From positions 1-57,065 of the IMG/VR virus record IMGVR_UViG_3300018416_002064: a stretch of DNA of 57,065 nucleotides. One strand, written 5' to 3'. The translations under genes and the position numbers were made by a program. Shown one piece after another: positions 1-8,373 of this stretch (positions are counted from its first letter, which is position 1; every line of letters starts with the position of its first letter). The DNA is from a virus. Below the pieces are notes generated by a model. The model was not told where the DNA came from, did not search any database, and worked only from the letters and a program-made list of their open reading frames with translations.

Positions 1-82
1 TATCGATTGCCGCTATTGCTTCAAACAAGTTGAAGTCTTGTTTTTCAAACTTTTCATCTGTTGGAGTTTTTGCTCTAGCCAA
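1..82 (-). CDS. 5' end of a gene running off the window, possibly clamp-loader small subunit gp62
   Basis: Only the first 27 codons are present. Reading starts at a TTG with an AGAGG ribosome site 5 nt upstream and gives a protein beginning MARAKTPTDEKFEKQ, followed by FNLFEAIAAID. The short hydrophobic segment followed by Ala-Ile-Asp resembles, from memory, the N-terminus of gp62-type sliding-clamp loader subunits of marine T4-like phages, and a replication gene fits the neighbours. The start overlaps the stop of the 51-codon gene upstream (TTTGGCTAG), so translation is probably coupled. The open frame is well supported; the name is tentative. Confidence 0.4.
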   Translation of the reverse strand, partial: MARAKTPTDEKFEKQDFNLFEAIAAID

Positions 83-230
83 AGTAACCTCTTGCAAACC
101 ACCCTATTGCTATCGATAAGGGTGCTATAATAAACAAATCAACTATCCAGTGCAATGCAATAGACAGTGTAACTATTTCTTTCCAATGTAGTTTGCAGAC
201 ATTCTTCCAATGATCAAAAGACTTGAGCAT
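75..230 (-). CDS. Small membrane protein, 51 aa
   Basis: A short frame starting ATG at 230 encodes MLKSFDHWKNVCKLHW followed by a hydrophobic stretch of about 25 residues (roughly 19-46) with Trp and aromatic residues, ending GWFARGYFG. It fills the gap between the 166-aa gene and the gene at the window edge, overlapping the former by 17 bp and the latter by a few bases, as expected for translational coupling. One membrane helix, or a re-entrant pair, is likely. I do not recognise the family. Support comes from the packed overlaps and a coherent membrane-protein composition. Confidence 0.6.
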   Translation of the reverse strand: MLKSFDHWKNVCKLHWKEIVTLSIALHWIVDLFIIAPLSIAIGWFARGYFG

Positions 231-714
231 AATCTACAACTTCACAATTTCTACTAATTTCTTTAACAAAGTAGATACATCTTGGCTTGGGACCATCATC
301 TAAAGGCACACATAAGAACTGACCGTTACGTAGTCTTGGTGCGTACCATGTTACATCTGAATAAATGTCTACAATCTCTATTGGGAGAAAGCCTGGAGAG
401 AATGACGATAACGGATTAAATGAAAAGACTGAAAAGCCTCTGTCATTCAAAGATGAGAGGGGAAGTGTTTCTAAGTCTCCACCTTCTTCATCACCGATCA
501 ACACTTGCCAATCAACTGGCATCTTAATCTGCTTGTCACCAACTTGCAATACAACTGCTGGAGCATTGAATGACTCTAAAAAGATAAGTGGAATGTAATA
601 GTAATCCACGAATGTAGGATTAGAATTATCTAAAATTGCAAATCGAAGGTCATCGATTTCTTCTGGTAACGTTTCTAAATTATAGTATTGGTCTTCTAAT
701 GTTAGTATTCTCAT
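214..714 (-). CDS. Conserved hypothetical protein, 166 aa
   Basis: A soluble, acidic protein without signal peptide or membrane segments, rich in aromatic residues and prolines (for example FNPLSSFSPGFLPIEIVDIY at about residues 98-117). No catalytic motif is visible. It lies just downstream of uvsW in the same direction, so it probably belongs to the replication/recombination block of a T4-like phage. The ATG lies 7 nt after a TATAAT hexamer with a TTGAAT box 17 bp further upstream, so the transcript from that promoter would be nearly leaderless; an AAGGAGC lies about 14 nt before the ATG, too far for a normal ribosome site. Function unknown. Confidence 0.7.
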   Translation of the reverse strand: MRILTLEDQYYNLETLPEEIDDLRFAILDNSNPTFVDYYYIPLIFLESFNAPAVVLQVGDKQIKMPVDWQVLIGDEEGGDLETLPLSSLNDRGFSVFSFNPLSSFSPGFLPIEIVDIYSDVTWYAPRLRNGQFLCVPLDDGPKPRCIYFVKEISRNCEVVDYAQVF

Positions 715-720
715 TTTGTT

Positions 721-749
721 ATTATACTGCTCCTTGCAGAATTATTCAA
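721..749 (-). promoter_or_regulatory. Sigma70-type promoter for the 166-aa gene
   Basis: On the minus strand, TTGAAT (744-749) and TATAAT (721-726) are separated by exactly 17 bp. The expected transcription start, about 7 nt past the -10 box, coincides with the ATG at 714. It sits in the gap between uvsW and the 166-aa gene. Confidence 0.55.
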
Positions 750-763
750 GTTAATCGGTAAAA

Positions 764-2224
764 TCATTTGTAGTTTAATTTTTCTACAACAAACGGATAG
801 TTTGCTTCTCTGTAGAAATGTTTACGTTGGGTTAAATGTCTTTTTGCAAAACGACAGGAACTTGTTAAGTCCCAAATTTGAACAAAGTCTTTATCTTCTG
901 CTTTACGAATGCCACGACCGATTGACTGTATGACACGAACAAAAGACTTACCTGGCTCAATGAGTACAAGATTAAAAATCCTAGGAATATTGATACCAGT
1001 AGAAGCCACGCCATAAGTAGCAACAATGATTTTATTATCACTAATGGCAACGTCATCATATTCTTCTTTTCTGTCATTTACTTTCATGCCTCCTGATACA
1101 AAAACTGCATCATCTAAACGTTCAACAAGGGCATGTCCTGCCGCGATACGATCAACAAGAATCAAAGTATTACCCGACTCTTGTATTGTATCGATCAGAC
1201 TTGCCATCTTATCTAATCGTTTTTCATCACTGAGCAAATGCTTTAGTTCACTTTGATAGTTACTGAACTCCTGTTCGTCTTGTAACTGTACTATGTTCAC
1301 GTGACACTTAGCAAGTACTCCTTTATCTTGCAATTCTTTTGCAGATAGTTTATTAATAACAGGACCTAAACTTACTTGCAAAGCAATTGATTCATACTTT
1401 GCTTTGGGTACTGTTCCTGTTAGTCCCCATCTGATGGGAACATGTGCCATTACACCTGTTAACAGTTGCTTCAATGCATCTGCTTTTGCCATATGTACTT
1501 CATCTACAATGACACAAACAACACCTTCAATGAACTCTCCTATAGTACAATCTACTTCACCTCTTTTCGTATTCTTTAACAGAATGTTTAGAGATTGCCA
1601 AGTACAAATAGTATGTTGTTTAAAATATTCTTTACGATCACCAAAGTATACACCTACATCTAAACCCATGTTGATATAATCTTCTTCGGTTTGTGATACT
1701 AAACTTTTGTTAGGTACGATCACAATACTTCGACCATATGATTCTACACTCTTACTTAGTGCCGCAGTCATAATAGTCTTTCCTGCGCCTGTAGCCACTT
1801 CTTGTATCGATTGAGGATTCTTTAAGAACTCGTTAACAACTTGAACTTGATAGTCTCTAAGTTCAATAGGTTGCCCCTCACAGACATGTCCTTTAGGCCA
1901 CAGAACATCTTTAAATGAATCTTTCTGAACTTCTTCAAATTGAAATTGCGTTTGATACTCACGCATGTCTTCCAATTCAATTGAATAGTTTAGTTCTTCT
2001 AATACTGGAATGATTTCTTCCAATAAATTAATATAAGTAGAACCGGCAAGACTACAATAACTAACCTTGCCGTTCCACCTCCCCAACTTAACACTGGGCA
2101 TGTATCTTGCGCCTGGAACCTCAAACTCAAACTTTTGCATTAGTGCCCTTCTAGCATCTAATTCAAGTCCGGCAATCTTTAGATTGACTTCATCTTTAAT
2201 TTGTAGTGTTGCGATTCCTGGCAT
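764..2224 (-). CDS. uvsW: UvsW-type DNA/RNA helicase
   Basis: A superfamily 2 helicase of 486 aa, close to the length of T4 UvsW (about 500). Visible motifs in order: Walker A TGAGKT (about 145-150), DEVH box (241-244), motif III-like LTGT (268-271) and motif VI QSIGRGIRK near residue 440. In T4, UvsW unwinds R-loops, migrates Holliday junctions and fork structures, and drives the switch from origin- to recombination-dependent replication. The N-terminal 100 residues match the small DNA-binding domain seen in the family. It lies 3 bp downstream of the TonB-receptor-like gene and in one direction with uvsY, uvsX and gp32, which supports the recombination assignment. Confidence 0.92.
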   Translation of the reverse strand: MPGIATLQIKDEVNLKIAGLELDARRALMQKFEFEVPGARYMPSVKLGRWNGKVSYCSLAGSTYINLLEEIIPVLEELNYSIELEDMREYQTQFQFEEVQKDSFKDVLWPKGHVCEGQPIELRDYQVQVVNEFLKNPQSIQEVATGAGKTIMTAALSKSVESYGRSIVIVPNKSLVSQTEEDYINMGLDVGVYFGDRKEYFKQHTICTWQSLNILLKNTKRGEVDCTIGEFIEGVVCVIVDEVHMAKADALKQLLTGVMAHVPIRWGLTGTVPKAKYESIALQVSLGPVINKLSAKELQDKGVLAKCHVNIVQLQDEQEFSNYQSELKHLLSDEKRLDKMASLIDTIQESGNTLILVDRIAAGHALVERLDDAVFVSGGMKVNDRKEEYDDVAISDNKIIVATYGVASTGINIPRIFNLVLIEPGKSFVRVIQSIGRGIRKAEDKDFVQIWDLTSSCRFAKRHLTQRKHFYREANYPFVVEKLNYK

Positions 2225-2227
2225 CGA

Positions 2228-3820
2228 TTAAGGCCTATATTGTAGTGTTATGAAGTATTCTAATCCACCTGCTCTGTAGTTAGGTACTAATTCAAATTCA
2301 TCATTTAGTATATCTCTTACAGTAAATGATAGCAAGTATTTAGGAATAACTTGCCTTTCGATTTTGTAGTCAATTGAACTTACATCATCTAGCATTTCTG
2401 TACCATCGTATGGACCAGGCGTTCTGTTAAACAATCCAGTATATCTAAATGAAATATCATAACCACCTAAGTAAGTTGTAGATGATATGATTGCTTTGTA
2501 TTCGGGAATACGTGGTTGATCAGAGTTTGTGTATCCTAACTCAATACCTACTAGAGTAGTATTAAGTCTTTCAACAACAAAACTGTTTACATATCTAACA
2601 CCTTCAGTGTCGTATGATCCAGTGTTAACAAACTGTGAGTCTGCAAAACTATAATCAATACCTTCACTAAATTTGTATTTGAATACTGTAAAGTTCTTGT
2701 ATCCAATCTCTCCACCTACTGCTTCTTCAGGGTCTAAACTTTTATTAGGTAAAGTCCAAGCATCACCGTTCAGTTCATAAAGAGTTGGGTTACGATATGA
2801 TGTACCGAAACTACCAAACCAATTATTAGATTCTGCACCTATACGATATACAAATGCATCTTCACTTAATCTAAAACCTAGATCAAACAGATCGAATGAT
2901 GTTAAAGAGTAAACTGATAATTGAGTTTGGCTAAAGTCTTCATACTTTTCATTTTCAGCAGTTGCACCCAGTAATGTGTTTCCAACTTGATGTCTAGTAT
3001 CTGCATAAAATCTTTCCGCATCACTCTTATATGTTTCTACACTTTCTGTTTTATAGTTAGCATTGTTAAATGAGTAACCGAATGTGTAGTTATCATTCCT
3101 TATTGATAAGGAACCTTTATCTCCTGATTGTACGCAATCATTTGACTGTGAGAAACTTGCAGTATAGCAGTTATCATAGTCATACTCGTATGATGTACCT
3201 GATAGATTTACTTTCCAGTCACCGAATTCTTTCTGTCCTTTGACCGTTAAATTGTTATAACTATCCTTTTCATCGTTGTCTGTTCTAACACTATCATTCT
3301 TTGCATCAAAGTAACTTAGATTAAAACCACTACCTGTGTGACTTACAAATGTATTACTACCATATCTGATAATAGATCCATCTTTAAGATCATCAGTAAT
3401 AAAAATAGCACCACCTAAACTACCAGAACCATATAGGACTGAAGTTGGACCATTGACTATTTTTACATTTTCGTTTCCAGTAGCAAAGTCATGACCAAAA
3501 TCATACCATCCGCTACCTGCATCATTAGCAGGTACACCGTTTCTGAAAATAGTCGTGTGAATCGTTTGTGTTCCTCTTTCTGTATAACCTAAAAAAGAAC
3601 CATAACCACCTGAAGTTGTTGCTTCGGGTATAATTGATTCTAATACGTTAACATCAGTCGAAGGATCTGATTCTGTTTCATATATGGTTGCGCCTGTGAC
3701 TACTACTTCTTCGATCTCCTGTGCTTGTACTTCATTTGCTACTATCATTAGTAACATAAATACTACCACTGCATAAAGTGGAGCAAAGTTGATGTGGAAG
3801 TTTTTGTTTTCTTCTTTCAT
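2228..3820 (-). CDS. TonB-dependent outer-membrane receptor-like protein
   Basis: A 530-aa protein that looks bacterial rather than phage-like. Residues 1-33 form a signal peptide (hydrophobic VVVFMLLMIVA, then VQAQ). It is followed by a TonB-box-like EEVVVTG (37-43) and a plug-like domain containing FRNGVPANDAG and VLYGSGSLGGAIFI (128-141), the classic plug signature. The rest consists of alternating aromatic/polar beta-strand-like segments ending FITLQYRP. Family members normally have 600-900 residues, so the barrel may be short; the usual terminal Phe/Trp is replaced by Pro. It has its own late-type promoter and overlaps the upstream gene by ATGA. Family assignment is firm; its role in phage biology is unknown. 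Confidence 0.85.
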   Translation of the reverse strand: MKEENKNFHINFAPLYAVVVFMLLMIVANEVQAQEIEEVVVTGATIYETESDPSTDVNVLESIIPEATTSGGYGSFLGYTERGTQTIHTTIFRNGVPANDAGSGWYDFGHDFATGNENVKIVNGPTSVLYGSGSLGGAIFITDDLKDGSIIRYGSNTFVSHTGSGFNLSYFDAKNDSVRTDNDEKDSYNNLTVKGQKEFGDWKVNLSGTSYEYDYDNCYTASFSQSNDCVQSGDKGSLSIRNDNYTFGYSFNNANYKTESVETYKSDAERFYADTRHQVGNTLLGATAENEKYEDFSQTQLSVYSLTSFDLFDLGFRLSEDAFVYRIGAESNNWFGSFGTSYRNPTLYELNGDAWTLPNKSLDPEEAVGGEIGYKNFTVFKYKFSEGIDYSFADSQFVNTGSYDTEGVRYVNSFVVERLNTTLVGIELGYTNSDQPRIPEYKAIISSTTYLGGYDISFRYTGLFNRTPGPYDGTEMLDDVSSIDYKIERQVIPKYLLSFTVRDILNDEFELVPNYRAGGLEYFITLQYRP

Positions 3821-4938
3821 TTTATATTTATGGGTCTCCCATTTGTTATAATTATAATTTTGCCATTTTGATTATCTCCATGACATTGTTCGGGTTCTAC
3901 AATTGAATTAAATTGCATTAAAACAGGTAAACTTTTTACAGTTGTTTCTGTATAATCATCAGGTTGATCAAACAAATCCCCGCTCTTATGCATGTTTAAC
4001 GAATGTTCAGAAATTGCTTCCCGGCATTCTTTAAAGACTCCAATTCTAGTAGCCTCATCTTTAGACGCATGTGATCTCCACTCTGGAGTTCCCCTCCCTA
4101 GTACGACATCACTTACACCAATTTCGACAAGCCATTCACAACAATCGTTTATCGCATCTACATCTATTTCTGTAATGTAGTTTGCGGCAAACTCCAGTTT
4201 AGGATCATCATTGATGATTGCCTTGTCTACTTTTATACCAAGTTGTGACATTCGGTATAAACATTTTGCACTGTTGTCTAAAGTTACGCCTGCAAGTAAC
4301 TCATCTAATACTGAATTAGATTTGACAACAGTATATTGTCCATTAGTTAAGACCAACGTTGGATCTTTGTATTCTACTTTGGTTTGTTCTAATGTATCAA
4401 TTACGTCTTTTACTTCATTGTGATACACTGTTGTAAAGTATTGAGGTAAAATATTGTATGCTAGTTTCAAAGATGATGTGCTTGGATCTGCTTCATATCT
4501 TTTGCGTTCACTATTCCATACCCAAGGTTGTGAGTTATCTATTGGACCATAATCATCAATAGGAAAAAAGGTTGTCATTTCCTTTCTGAAGTTAGATATA
4601 AATTCTTTTTTGAATGGAACTCTGATAACCATTTTATTCACACTATCGTCCCAATCAACATTTGCATTTGTATACTTAGGAAGACTTGGTACAACTACAC
4701 ACTTCCATGTTAAGGTTTCTAACTCATCGACTGTATATCCGTTAGTAGCAAATTGCTTTCTGTACTTGTGCAAAAGTTTATCAAACAACTCTGCTTGACC
4801 AGATGTAATCTGCTTTTTGTCTTGGGTCAATGATTGCATGTTGGATATGAATTTGTGATCATAGTGAGACAAACTAATGGAAGTGGTCAACATAAAGTAG
4901 ATCACTTGTTCTTTAGATGTAAATTCAATCTTTTGCAT
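3817..4938 (-). CDS. Hypothetical protein, 373 aa, in the recombination block
   Basis: I chose the ATG at 4938 (MQKIEFTSKEQV) over a GTG 27 nt upstream, because a TATAAT hexamer (4945-4950) overlaps the extended N-terminus. The protein is soluble with no signal peptide. The middle contains a strand-rich segment (VDWDDSVNKMVIRVPF, then WVWNSERKRYEA) that faintly recalls the N-terminal substrate-recognition modules of some SNF2-type helicases, but no helicase motifs follow. The C-terminus ends GKIIIITNGRPINIK. It sits between the TonB-receptor gene (4-bp overlap) and a strong terminator. Function unknown; a DNA-metabolism role is a guess from position. Confidence 0.65.
   Translation of the reverse strand: MQKIEFTSKEQVIYFMLTTSISLSHYDHKFISNMQSLTQDKKQITSGQAELFDKLLHKYRKQFATNGYTVDELETLTWKCVVVPSLPKYTNANVDWDDSVNKMVIRVPFKKEFISNFRKEMTTFFPIDDYGPIDNSQPWVWNSERKRYEADPSTSSLKLAYNILPQYFTTVYHNEVKDVIDTLEQTKVEYKDPTLVLTNGQYTVVKSNSVLDELLAGVTLDNSAKCLYRMSQLGIKVDKAIINDDPKLEFAANYITEIDVDAINDCCEWLVEIGVSDVVLGRGTPEWRSHASKDEATRIGVFKECREAISEHSLNMHKSGDLFDQPDDYTETTVKSLPVLMQFNSIVEPEQCHGDNQNGKIIIITNGRPINIK
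3825..3832 (-). promoter_or_regulatory. Late-promoter-like octamer before the TonB-receptor gene
   Basis: CATAAATA on the minus strand, close to the T4 late consensus TATAAATA, ends 4 nt before the ATG at 3820. If the start site lies the usual 5-6 nt downstream, the transcript has no leader. It lies inside the 3' end of the upstream gene. Confidence 0.5.
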
Positions 4939-4944
4939 GTTTAT

Positions 4945-4950
4945 ATTATA
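4945..4950 (-). promoter_or_regulatory. Possible -10 element for the 373-aa gene
   Basis: TATAAT on the minus strand lies 6 nt before the ATG at 4938. Upstream is CAAAAGGAAG, similar to the spacer of the perfect promoters elsewhere in the window, but there is no good -35 box at 17 bp. Weak candidate. Confidence 0.35.
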
Positions 4951-4986
4951 CTTCCTTTTGTACACTTAACCTATTAAAACGGTAAT

Positions 4987-5013
4987 AAAAAAGGGGCGAC
5001 CTAAGCCGCCCCC
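4987..5013 (-). terminator. Intrinsic terminator after the AAA+ ATPase gene
   Basis: On the minus strand a GC-rich stem (5007-5012 pairing with 4993-4998, GGGGCG/CGCCCC) with an 8-nt loop is followed at once by six T residues (4987-4992). It lies just past the stop of the ATPase gene at 5030. Confidence 0.85.
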
Positions 5014-5029
5014 AACTCCTGACACAGAG

Positions 5030-6070
5030 TTATCTGATTTTCATGCAAGTTGACTCTGCTAACACTTTCCAGTTATTAACACCAGTCACTTTGAATAAGT
5101 CAGCAATCTTAAGAGCCATTCTCATTGAGATTTCTCTAAGTTTGTGAGCATTCTCTTCCATGAAGTCAAAGATTTCTTGACCTTGACCATCGTTGAAGTC
5201 GTAGTCTTTGAACAAACCACCGTCACTGTCTCTGTCAACCTGCTTGATTCTAAGCATTTTGTCTCTAGCACTGTCGATAGTCAGATCCAAGAAGTGACAC
5301 CTTGACTGAAGGGCTTCTAAGTGATCCTGCAACTTCTTAGACTTCAAGTGTTCAAACTTCAAGTTAGTAATGAAGATACATGAACCTTTGAACTCAAAAG
5401 AGTTTGGAATACCTTCTCTGTTAAGAAGACTAGAATCAGAGTTCCAGCAAATCCTTCTGCTTTTGCCTGAGTCAAGGGCTGCCTTAAGAATGTTAAGAGC
5501 AAGATCGTCCTGAAAAACAGAGTCACAGTCATCAAACACTAAAACGTTTTTAGCATCAGAATACTTGTAAAGAACTGCGTAAAGACCTAGAGCAGTCATT
5601 GCACCTTTAACAACTTCATACCTAGTTCTGCTGTTAGTCAGTTGATCAAACAATGAAGCCTTCTCCATTTGTTGTTCAACACCATAAGACTTACCTACAC
5701 CTGGAGGGCCTGAAACGATCATTGCTCTAATGTCGCCTGCGATAGTAGCCTTAGCCATATCATCAAGGATGTCGAATCTAGTTTTGATTCTGTCCATAGC
5801 CTCAGTTTCTGTTTCAGTCACCTCGGGTGCTAGTTCTTCAACTGCTTGATTAGCCATAATTGGTTTCTCAGTTCCCCATGTGATATCGTTAATGTTATTA
5901 ACTTTGATTTTAACATTAGCAATTTGAACTTGGGGAAACTTACCGTCATTTTTGACAGTAACGAATCCACCGCGTTTGCCTGTTGCGTAACCCTTAACCA
6001 ACTCAAATTGTTGATTAACGATTGGTTGATTTCTGTACTCTCCGTACTTTACTGTGATAGTCTGTGTCAT
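5030..6070 (-). CDS. AAA+ ATPase
   Basis: 346 aa. An N-terminal region of about 90 residues, containing a small beta-rich segment (VKYGEYRNQPIVNQQFELVK, residues 8-27), precedes a P-loop ATPase domain with Walker A GPPGVGKS (121-128), Walker B LVFDDCD (177-183) and a sensor-like CIFITNL near 235. The domain is of the AAA type that remodels protein or DNA complexes; the partner cannot be read from sequence. It is transcribed alone: two perfect sigma70-like promoters lie upstream (6106-6134 and 6194-6222) and a strong terminator follows. The start has a CGGAG ribosome site 6 nt upstream. Being isolated between strong signals, it is probably highly expressed early. Confidence 0.85.
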   Translation of the reverse strand: MTQTITVKYGEYRNQPIVNQQFELVKGYATGKRGGFVTVKNDGKFPQVQIANVKIKVNNINDITWGTEKPIMANQAVEELAPEVTETETEAMDRIKTRFDILDDMAKATIAGDIRAMIVSGPPGVGKSYGVEQQMEKASLFDQLTNSRTRYEVVKGAMTALGLYAVLYKYSDAKNVLVFDDCDSVFQDDLALNILKAALDSGKSRRICWNSDSSLLNREGIPNSFEFKGSCIFITNLKFEHLKSKKLQDHLEALQSRCHFLDLTIDSARDKMLRIKQVDRDSDGGLFKDYDFNDGQGQEIFDFMEENAHKLREISMRMALKIADLFKVTGVNNWKVLAESTCMKIR

Positions 6071-6105
6071 ATTAACTCCGTTGTGTCAGTTTAAGTTATA
6101 CAATA

Positions 6106-6134
6106 ATTATACTACCTTTGGGTAGTAATGTCAA
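6106..6134 (-). promoter_or_regulatory. Perfect sigma70-type promoter, proximal, for the AAA+ ATPase
   Basis: TTGACA (6129-6134) and TATAAT (6106-6111) on the minus strand with a 17-bp spacer containing CCCAAAGG. It gives a leader of about 29 nt before the ATG at 6070. Confidence 0.85.
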
Positions 6135-6193
6135 GCCTTTGGGCAAACTTTTTTAAGATTTTTTTGTTTGCTTTTTGACTTTTCATACTATCT

Positions 6194-6222
6194 ATTATAC
6201 GGAAAAAGGTACCAAATGTCAA
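6194..6222 (-). promoter_or_regulatory. Perfect sigma70-type promoter, distal, for the AAA+ ATPase
   Basis: TTGACA (6217-6222) and TATAAT (6194-6199) on the minus strand with a 17-bp spacer. It lies 88 bp upstream of the proximal copy in the same direction; both sit in the roughly 200-bp gap between uvsY and the ATPase gene, which holds no gene of its own. Confidence 0.8.
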
Positions 6223-6277
6223 GCCTTTTTACCATTATTTTACCATTATTTCGCCTAGTAAAATCAATGAGTTACGA

Positions 6278-6736
6278 TTAATCTACTTGGATATCTTCCA
6301 TACCAGCAGTTCTGAGACGTACAATATGTCCCATTTGCCACTGTTTTGCGTCTAGGCCTTTCATTATGCCCAGATACTTATTTCTAAGCAGGGCTACTTC
6401 GTTGATAAGATACTCAAAGTCTATCACTTCATCTTCTCCATCTACATACTTTTCAGCATCACGTGAAGTTAAGGCTCGTTGATATTTCTCTAAGTATTTT
6501 TGAAAATGTGTTCTGCGAATCTTACGTAGTTTGATATTAAGAAGGTTGAGCACCGCTTCAATCTCTTGTAGTTGATTGAAACGATGTTCTGTTATGCCTG
6601 GCAGTGCTGATATATGTTTCTCAACATAACCACTGACAATGCAATCCTTTTTACTAGACAGCAGTTCTGATTCGTAATGAGCAATGAAGTCAGGTATTAC
6701 TGACAAGTCATGGCTAATACGTGTATACCAATTCAA
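6278..6736 (-). CDS. uvsY: UvsY-type recombination mediator
   Basis: 152 aa, mostly helical and highly charged, similar in size to T4 UvsY (137 aa). The C-terminal YLGIMKGLDAKQWQMGHIVR (about 122-141) matches the conserved C-terminal pattern of marine T4-like UvsY proteins. UvsY loads UvsX onto gp32-coated single-stranded DNA. The start codon is TTG at 6736 with an AGGGG site 6 nt upstream; no in-frame ATG precedes the conserved part. It is separated from uvsX by one small acidic gene, a synteny typical for the group. Confidence 0.8.
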   Translation of the reverse strand: MNWYTRISHDLSVIPDFIAHYESELLSSKKDCIVSGYVEKHISALPGITEHRFNQLQEIEAVLNLLNIKLRKIRRTHFQKYLEKYQRALTSRDAEKYVDGEDEVIDFEYLINEVALLRNKYLGIMKGLDAKQWQMGHIVRLRTAGMEDIQVD

Positions 6737-6745
6737 GTAATACCC

Positions 6746-6997
6746 CTAATCCCACTCATCATCAACTTCATCATAGTCATCATCGTCTTCTTCCCAAACT
6801 TCATCTTCGTCTTCTGAAAAGTAAGATAATGCTTCCTTGATCTTTTTATCGTCTTTGAAGGCTTTCTTTATTTCTTGTGCAGTCATGCCTTCATCGATTA
6901 AATGATTGACGAGTACGTCAGCCGCTTCGTGTATATCACCATCTTCAATCGAAGGTTTGATGATTTCCCAGATTCTGGCTAAATCATTCAAATTCAT
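6746..6997 (-). CDS. Small acidic protein between uvsX and uvsY
   Basis: 83 aa: a helical N-terminal part (LARIWEIIKPSIEDGDIHEA, about 5-24) followed by a very acidic tail of more than 20 residues rich in Asp and Glu. The start has a GAGGAA ribosome site. Its position suggests a co-expressed recombination accessory factor; an acidic tail could mimic DNA or bind gp32/UvsX, but that is speculation. No known domain recognised. Confidence 0.7.
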   Translation of the reverse strand: MNLNDLARIWEIIKPSIEDGDIHEAADVLVNHLIDEGMTAQEIKKAFKDDKKIKEALSYFSEDEDEVWEEDDDDYDEVDDEWD

Positions 6998-7000
6998 ATG

Positions 7001-8077
7001 CTATTCCTCTACAGTTTCTAATACGTCTTCTTCGTTATTTACATTATCCAACGCAGTTTTAACTTCAGAGTATTCTGACATAAGCATATCCAAACACCCG
7101 TCTTCATTTGCTTCCCAAGGCTTTCTAAACTTGAGAACTTCTTCACCAGATTGAGTGATATACTTTAAACGATTGCCTTGCTTAGTTAGTAAGCCTGATT
7201 TCTCAAACAAATCAACTAAACCAGAATAGGGATTCATACCTGTTTCATAAGGAATCTTCACTTGCACACCCTCGAAAGGTTTTGCATAACGAGTCTTCAT
7301 TACTTTACAACCTGCACGAATACCTCTGACATCAGAGATTTTATTTCCTGCGGCGTCTTCTTTTAGTTTCATTTTCTTCATAGCAACTACGATACTTGAT
7401 GCATAGATAAAGCCTTGACCACCAGAGATTTTATCGTCTGGGTCAAACATATCTTGTGATGCATATGTATGATTAGTTGCAACGAGTCCAACGTTATAAC
7501 TACCGAACATGTTAACTGAGTTCCTAACTAAAGCAGTCAATGCCTTAGGCTTACGACCCATGTCACCTTTCATATCACCTTTGTCAAATTGATCAACATC
7601 AGTTGGGGTCAGTAACATACCCAATGAGTCAATTACAAATAACACTTTAGGACGTTCTTCGTCTGCCATGTCTTTATAATCTTTCATAAAGGTTGAGATA
7701 GTTTTTGCTACATCGTCAATCATACTCATGCTCAACTTCAAAAGTTTTTCTTCTGAAGTATCGACACCCAATGCATGTAGCCAAGTTTCATCAAGTGCAT
7801 TCTCTGAGTCAATTAAGACTACAAAGATGCCCTGATCCTGTGCTGACTTTACAATGTTGCCTGCGGCGAAATATGATTTACCTGCGCCTGATTCTCCTGC
7901 AAATACAGTAACCTTACCTAAAGGAACACCTCTGTGAAAATCACCTGAGATAAGATAGTTGAGTGCATAAGAACCCGTTGAGATCCAGTCTGTTGGATCA
8001 TTGAATCCTATTGACAAGCCGTCAATGGATTTGGTTATGTCTTTCCTAAATTTGGAAACGTCAAATGGTTTTGCCAC
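7001..8077 (-). CDS. uvsX: UvsX recombinase (RecA/Rad51 family)
   Basis: 358 aa. Walker A GESGAGKS (61-68), Walker B LFVID (146-150), followed by a segment resembling the DNA-binding loops (NHTYASQDMFDPDDKISGGQ). T4 UvsX polymerises on single-stranded DNA and catalyses strand exchange for replication and repair. The start is GTG at 8077 with AGGAG 6 nt upstream. The C-terminus is acidic, as in many RecA relatives. It lies in one block with uvsY and gp32, its working partners. Confidence 0.95.
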   Translation of the reverse strand: MAKPFDVSKFRKDITKSIDGLSIGFNDPTDWISTGSYALNYLISGDFHRGVPLGKVTVFAGESGAGKSYFAAGNIVKSAQDQGIFVVLIDSENALDETWLHALGVDTSEEKLLKLSMSMIDDVAKTISTFMKDYKDMADEERPKVLFVIDSLGMLLTPTDVDQFDKGDMKGDMGRKPKALTALVRNSVNMFGSYNVGLVATNHTYASQDMFDPDDKISGGQGFIYASSIVVAMKKMKLKEDAAGNKISDVRGIRAGCKVMKTRYAKPFEGVQVKIPYETGMNPYSGLVDLFEKSGLLTKQGNRLKYITQSGEEVLKFRKPWEANEDGCLDMLMSEYSEVKTALDNVNNEEDVLETVEE

Positions 8078-8085
8078 AATTACTC

Positions 8086-8322
8086 CTATTGATTAGATTG
8101 TTTGTTGTTAATTCTACTAGAGTTAGAAGGCTTTTGCAAGATTTCTGGGCAGGCTTCTGCCATATCATCTAAATCGAAATCAGCAGGGTAATGTCTTAGT
8201 GCGGCTCTTGCCCTATCTCTGATAAGACTTGGTACACGCGGAGTTTTACCCGGATCGCATAATTCTTCTAATAATTTCTTCCCTTGTTTAAGGGCTCTAA
8301 ATCTTTCGTCTGGTAGTGTCAT
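8086..8322 (-). CDS. Small BPSL0761-like protein
   Basis: 78 aa beginning MTLPDERFRALKQGKKLLEE and including RARAALRHYPADFD. This resembles the small BPSL0761-family proteins of proteobacteria and phages, which begin with a similar MTxPDERxRAL pattern; their function is unknown to me. It has a good AGGAGA ribosome site and lies between gp32 (after its terminator) and uvsX, so it may share read-through transcripts with uvsX. Confidence 0.65.
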   Translation of the reverse strand: MTLPDERFRALKQGKKLLEELCDPGKTPRVPSLIRDRARAALRHYPADFDLDDMAEACPEILQKPSNSSRINNKQSNQ

Positions 8323-8337
8323 TTTAATTTTCTCCTA

Positions 8338-8363
8338 CAAAATATGGGGGAGTTGCCTCCCCC
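8338..8363 (-). terminator. Terminator after gp32
   Basis: On the minus strand a perfect 7-bp stem (GGGGGAG/CTCCCCC) with a GCAA tetraloop (8346-8363) is followed by ATATTTTG. It lies 11 bp past the gp32 stop and probably attenuates transcription into the uvsX block. Confidence 0.8.
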
Positions 8364-8373
8364 AGACTAACAA

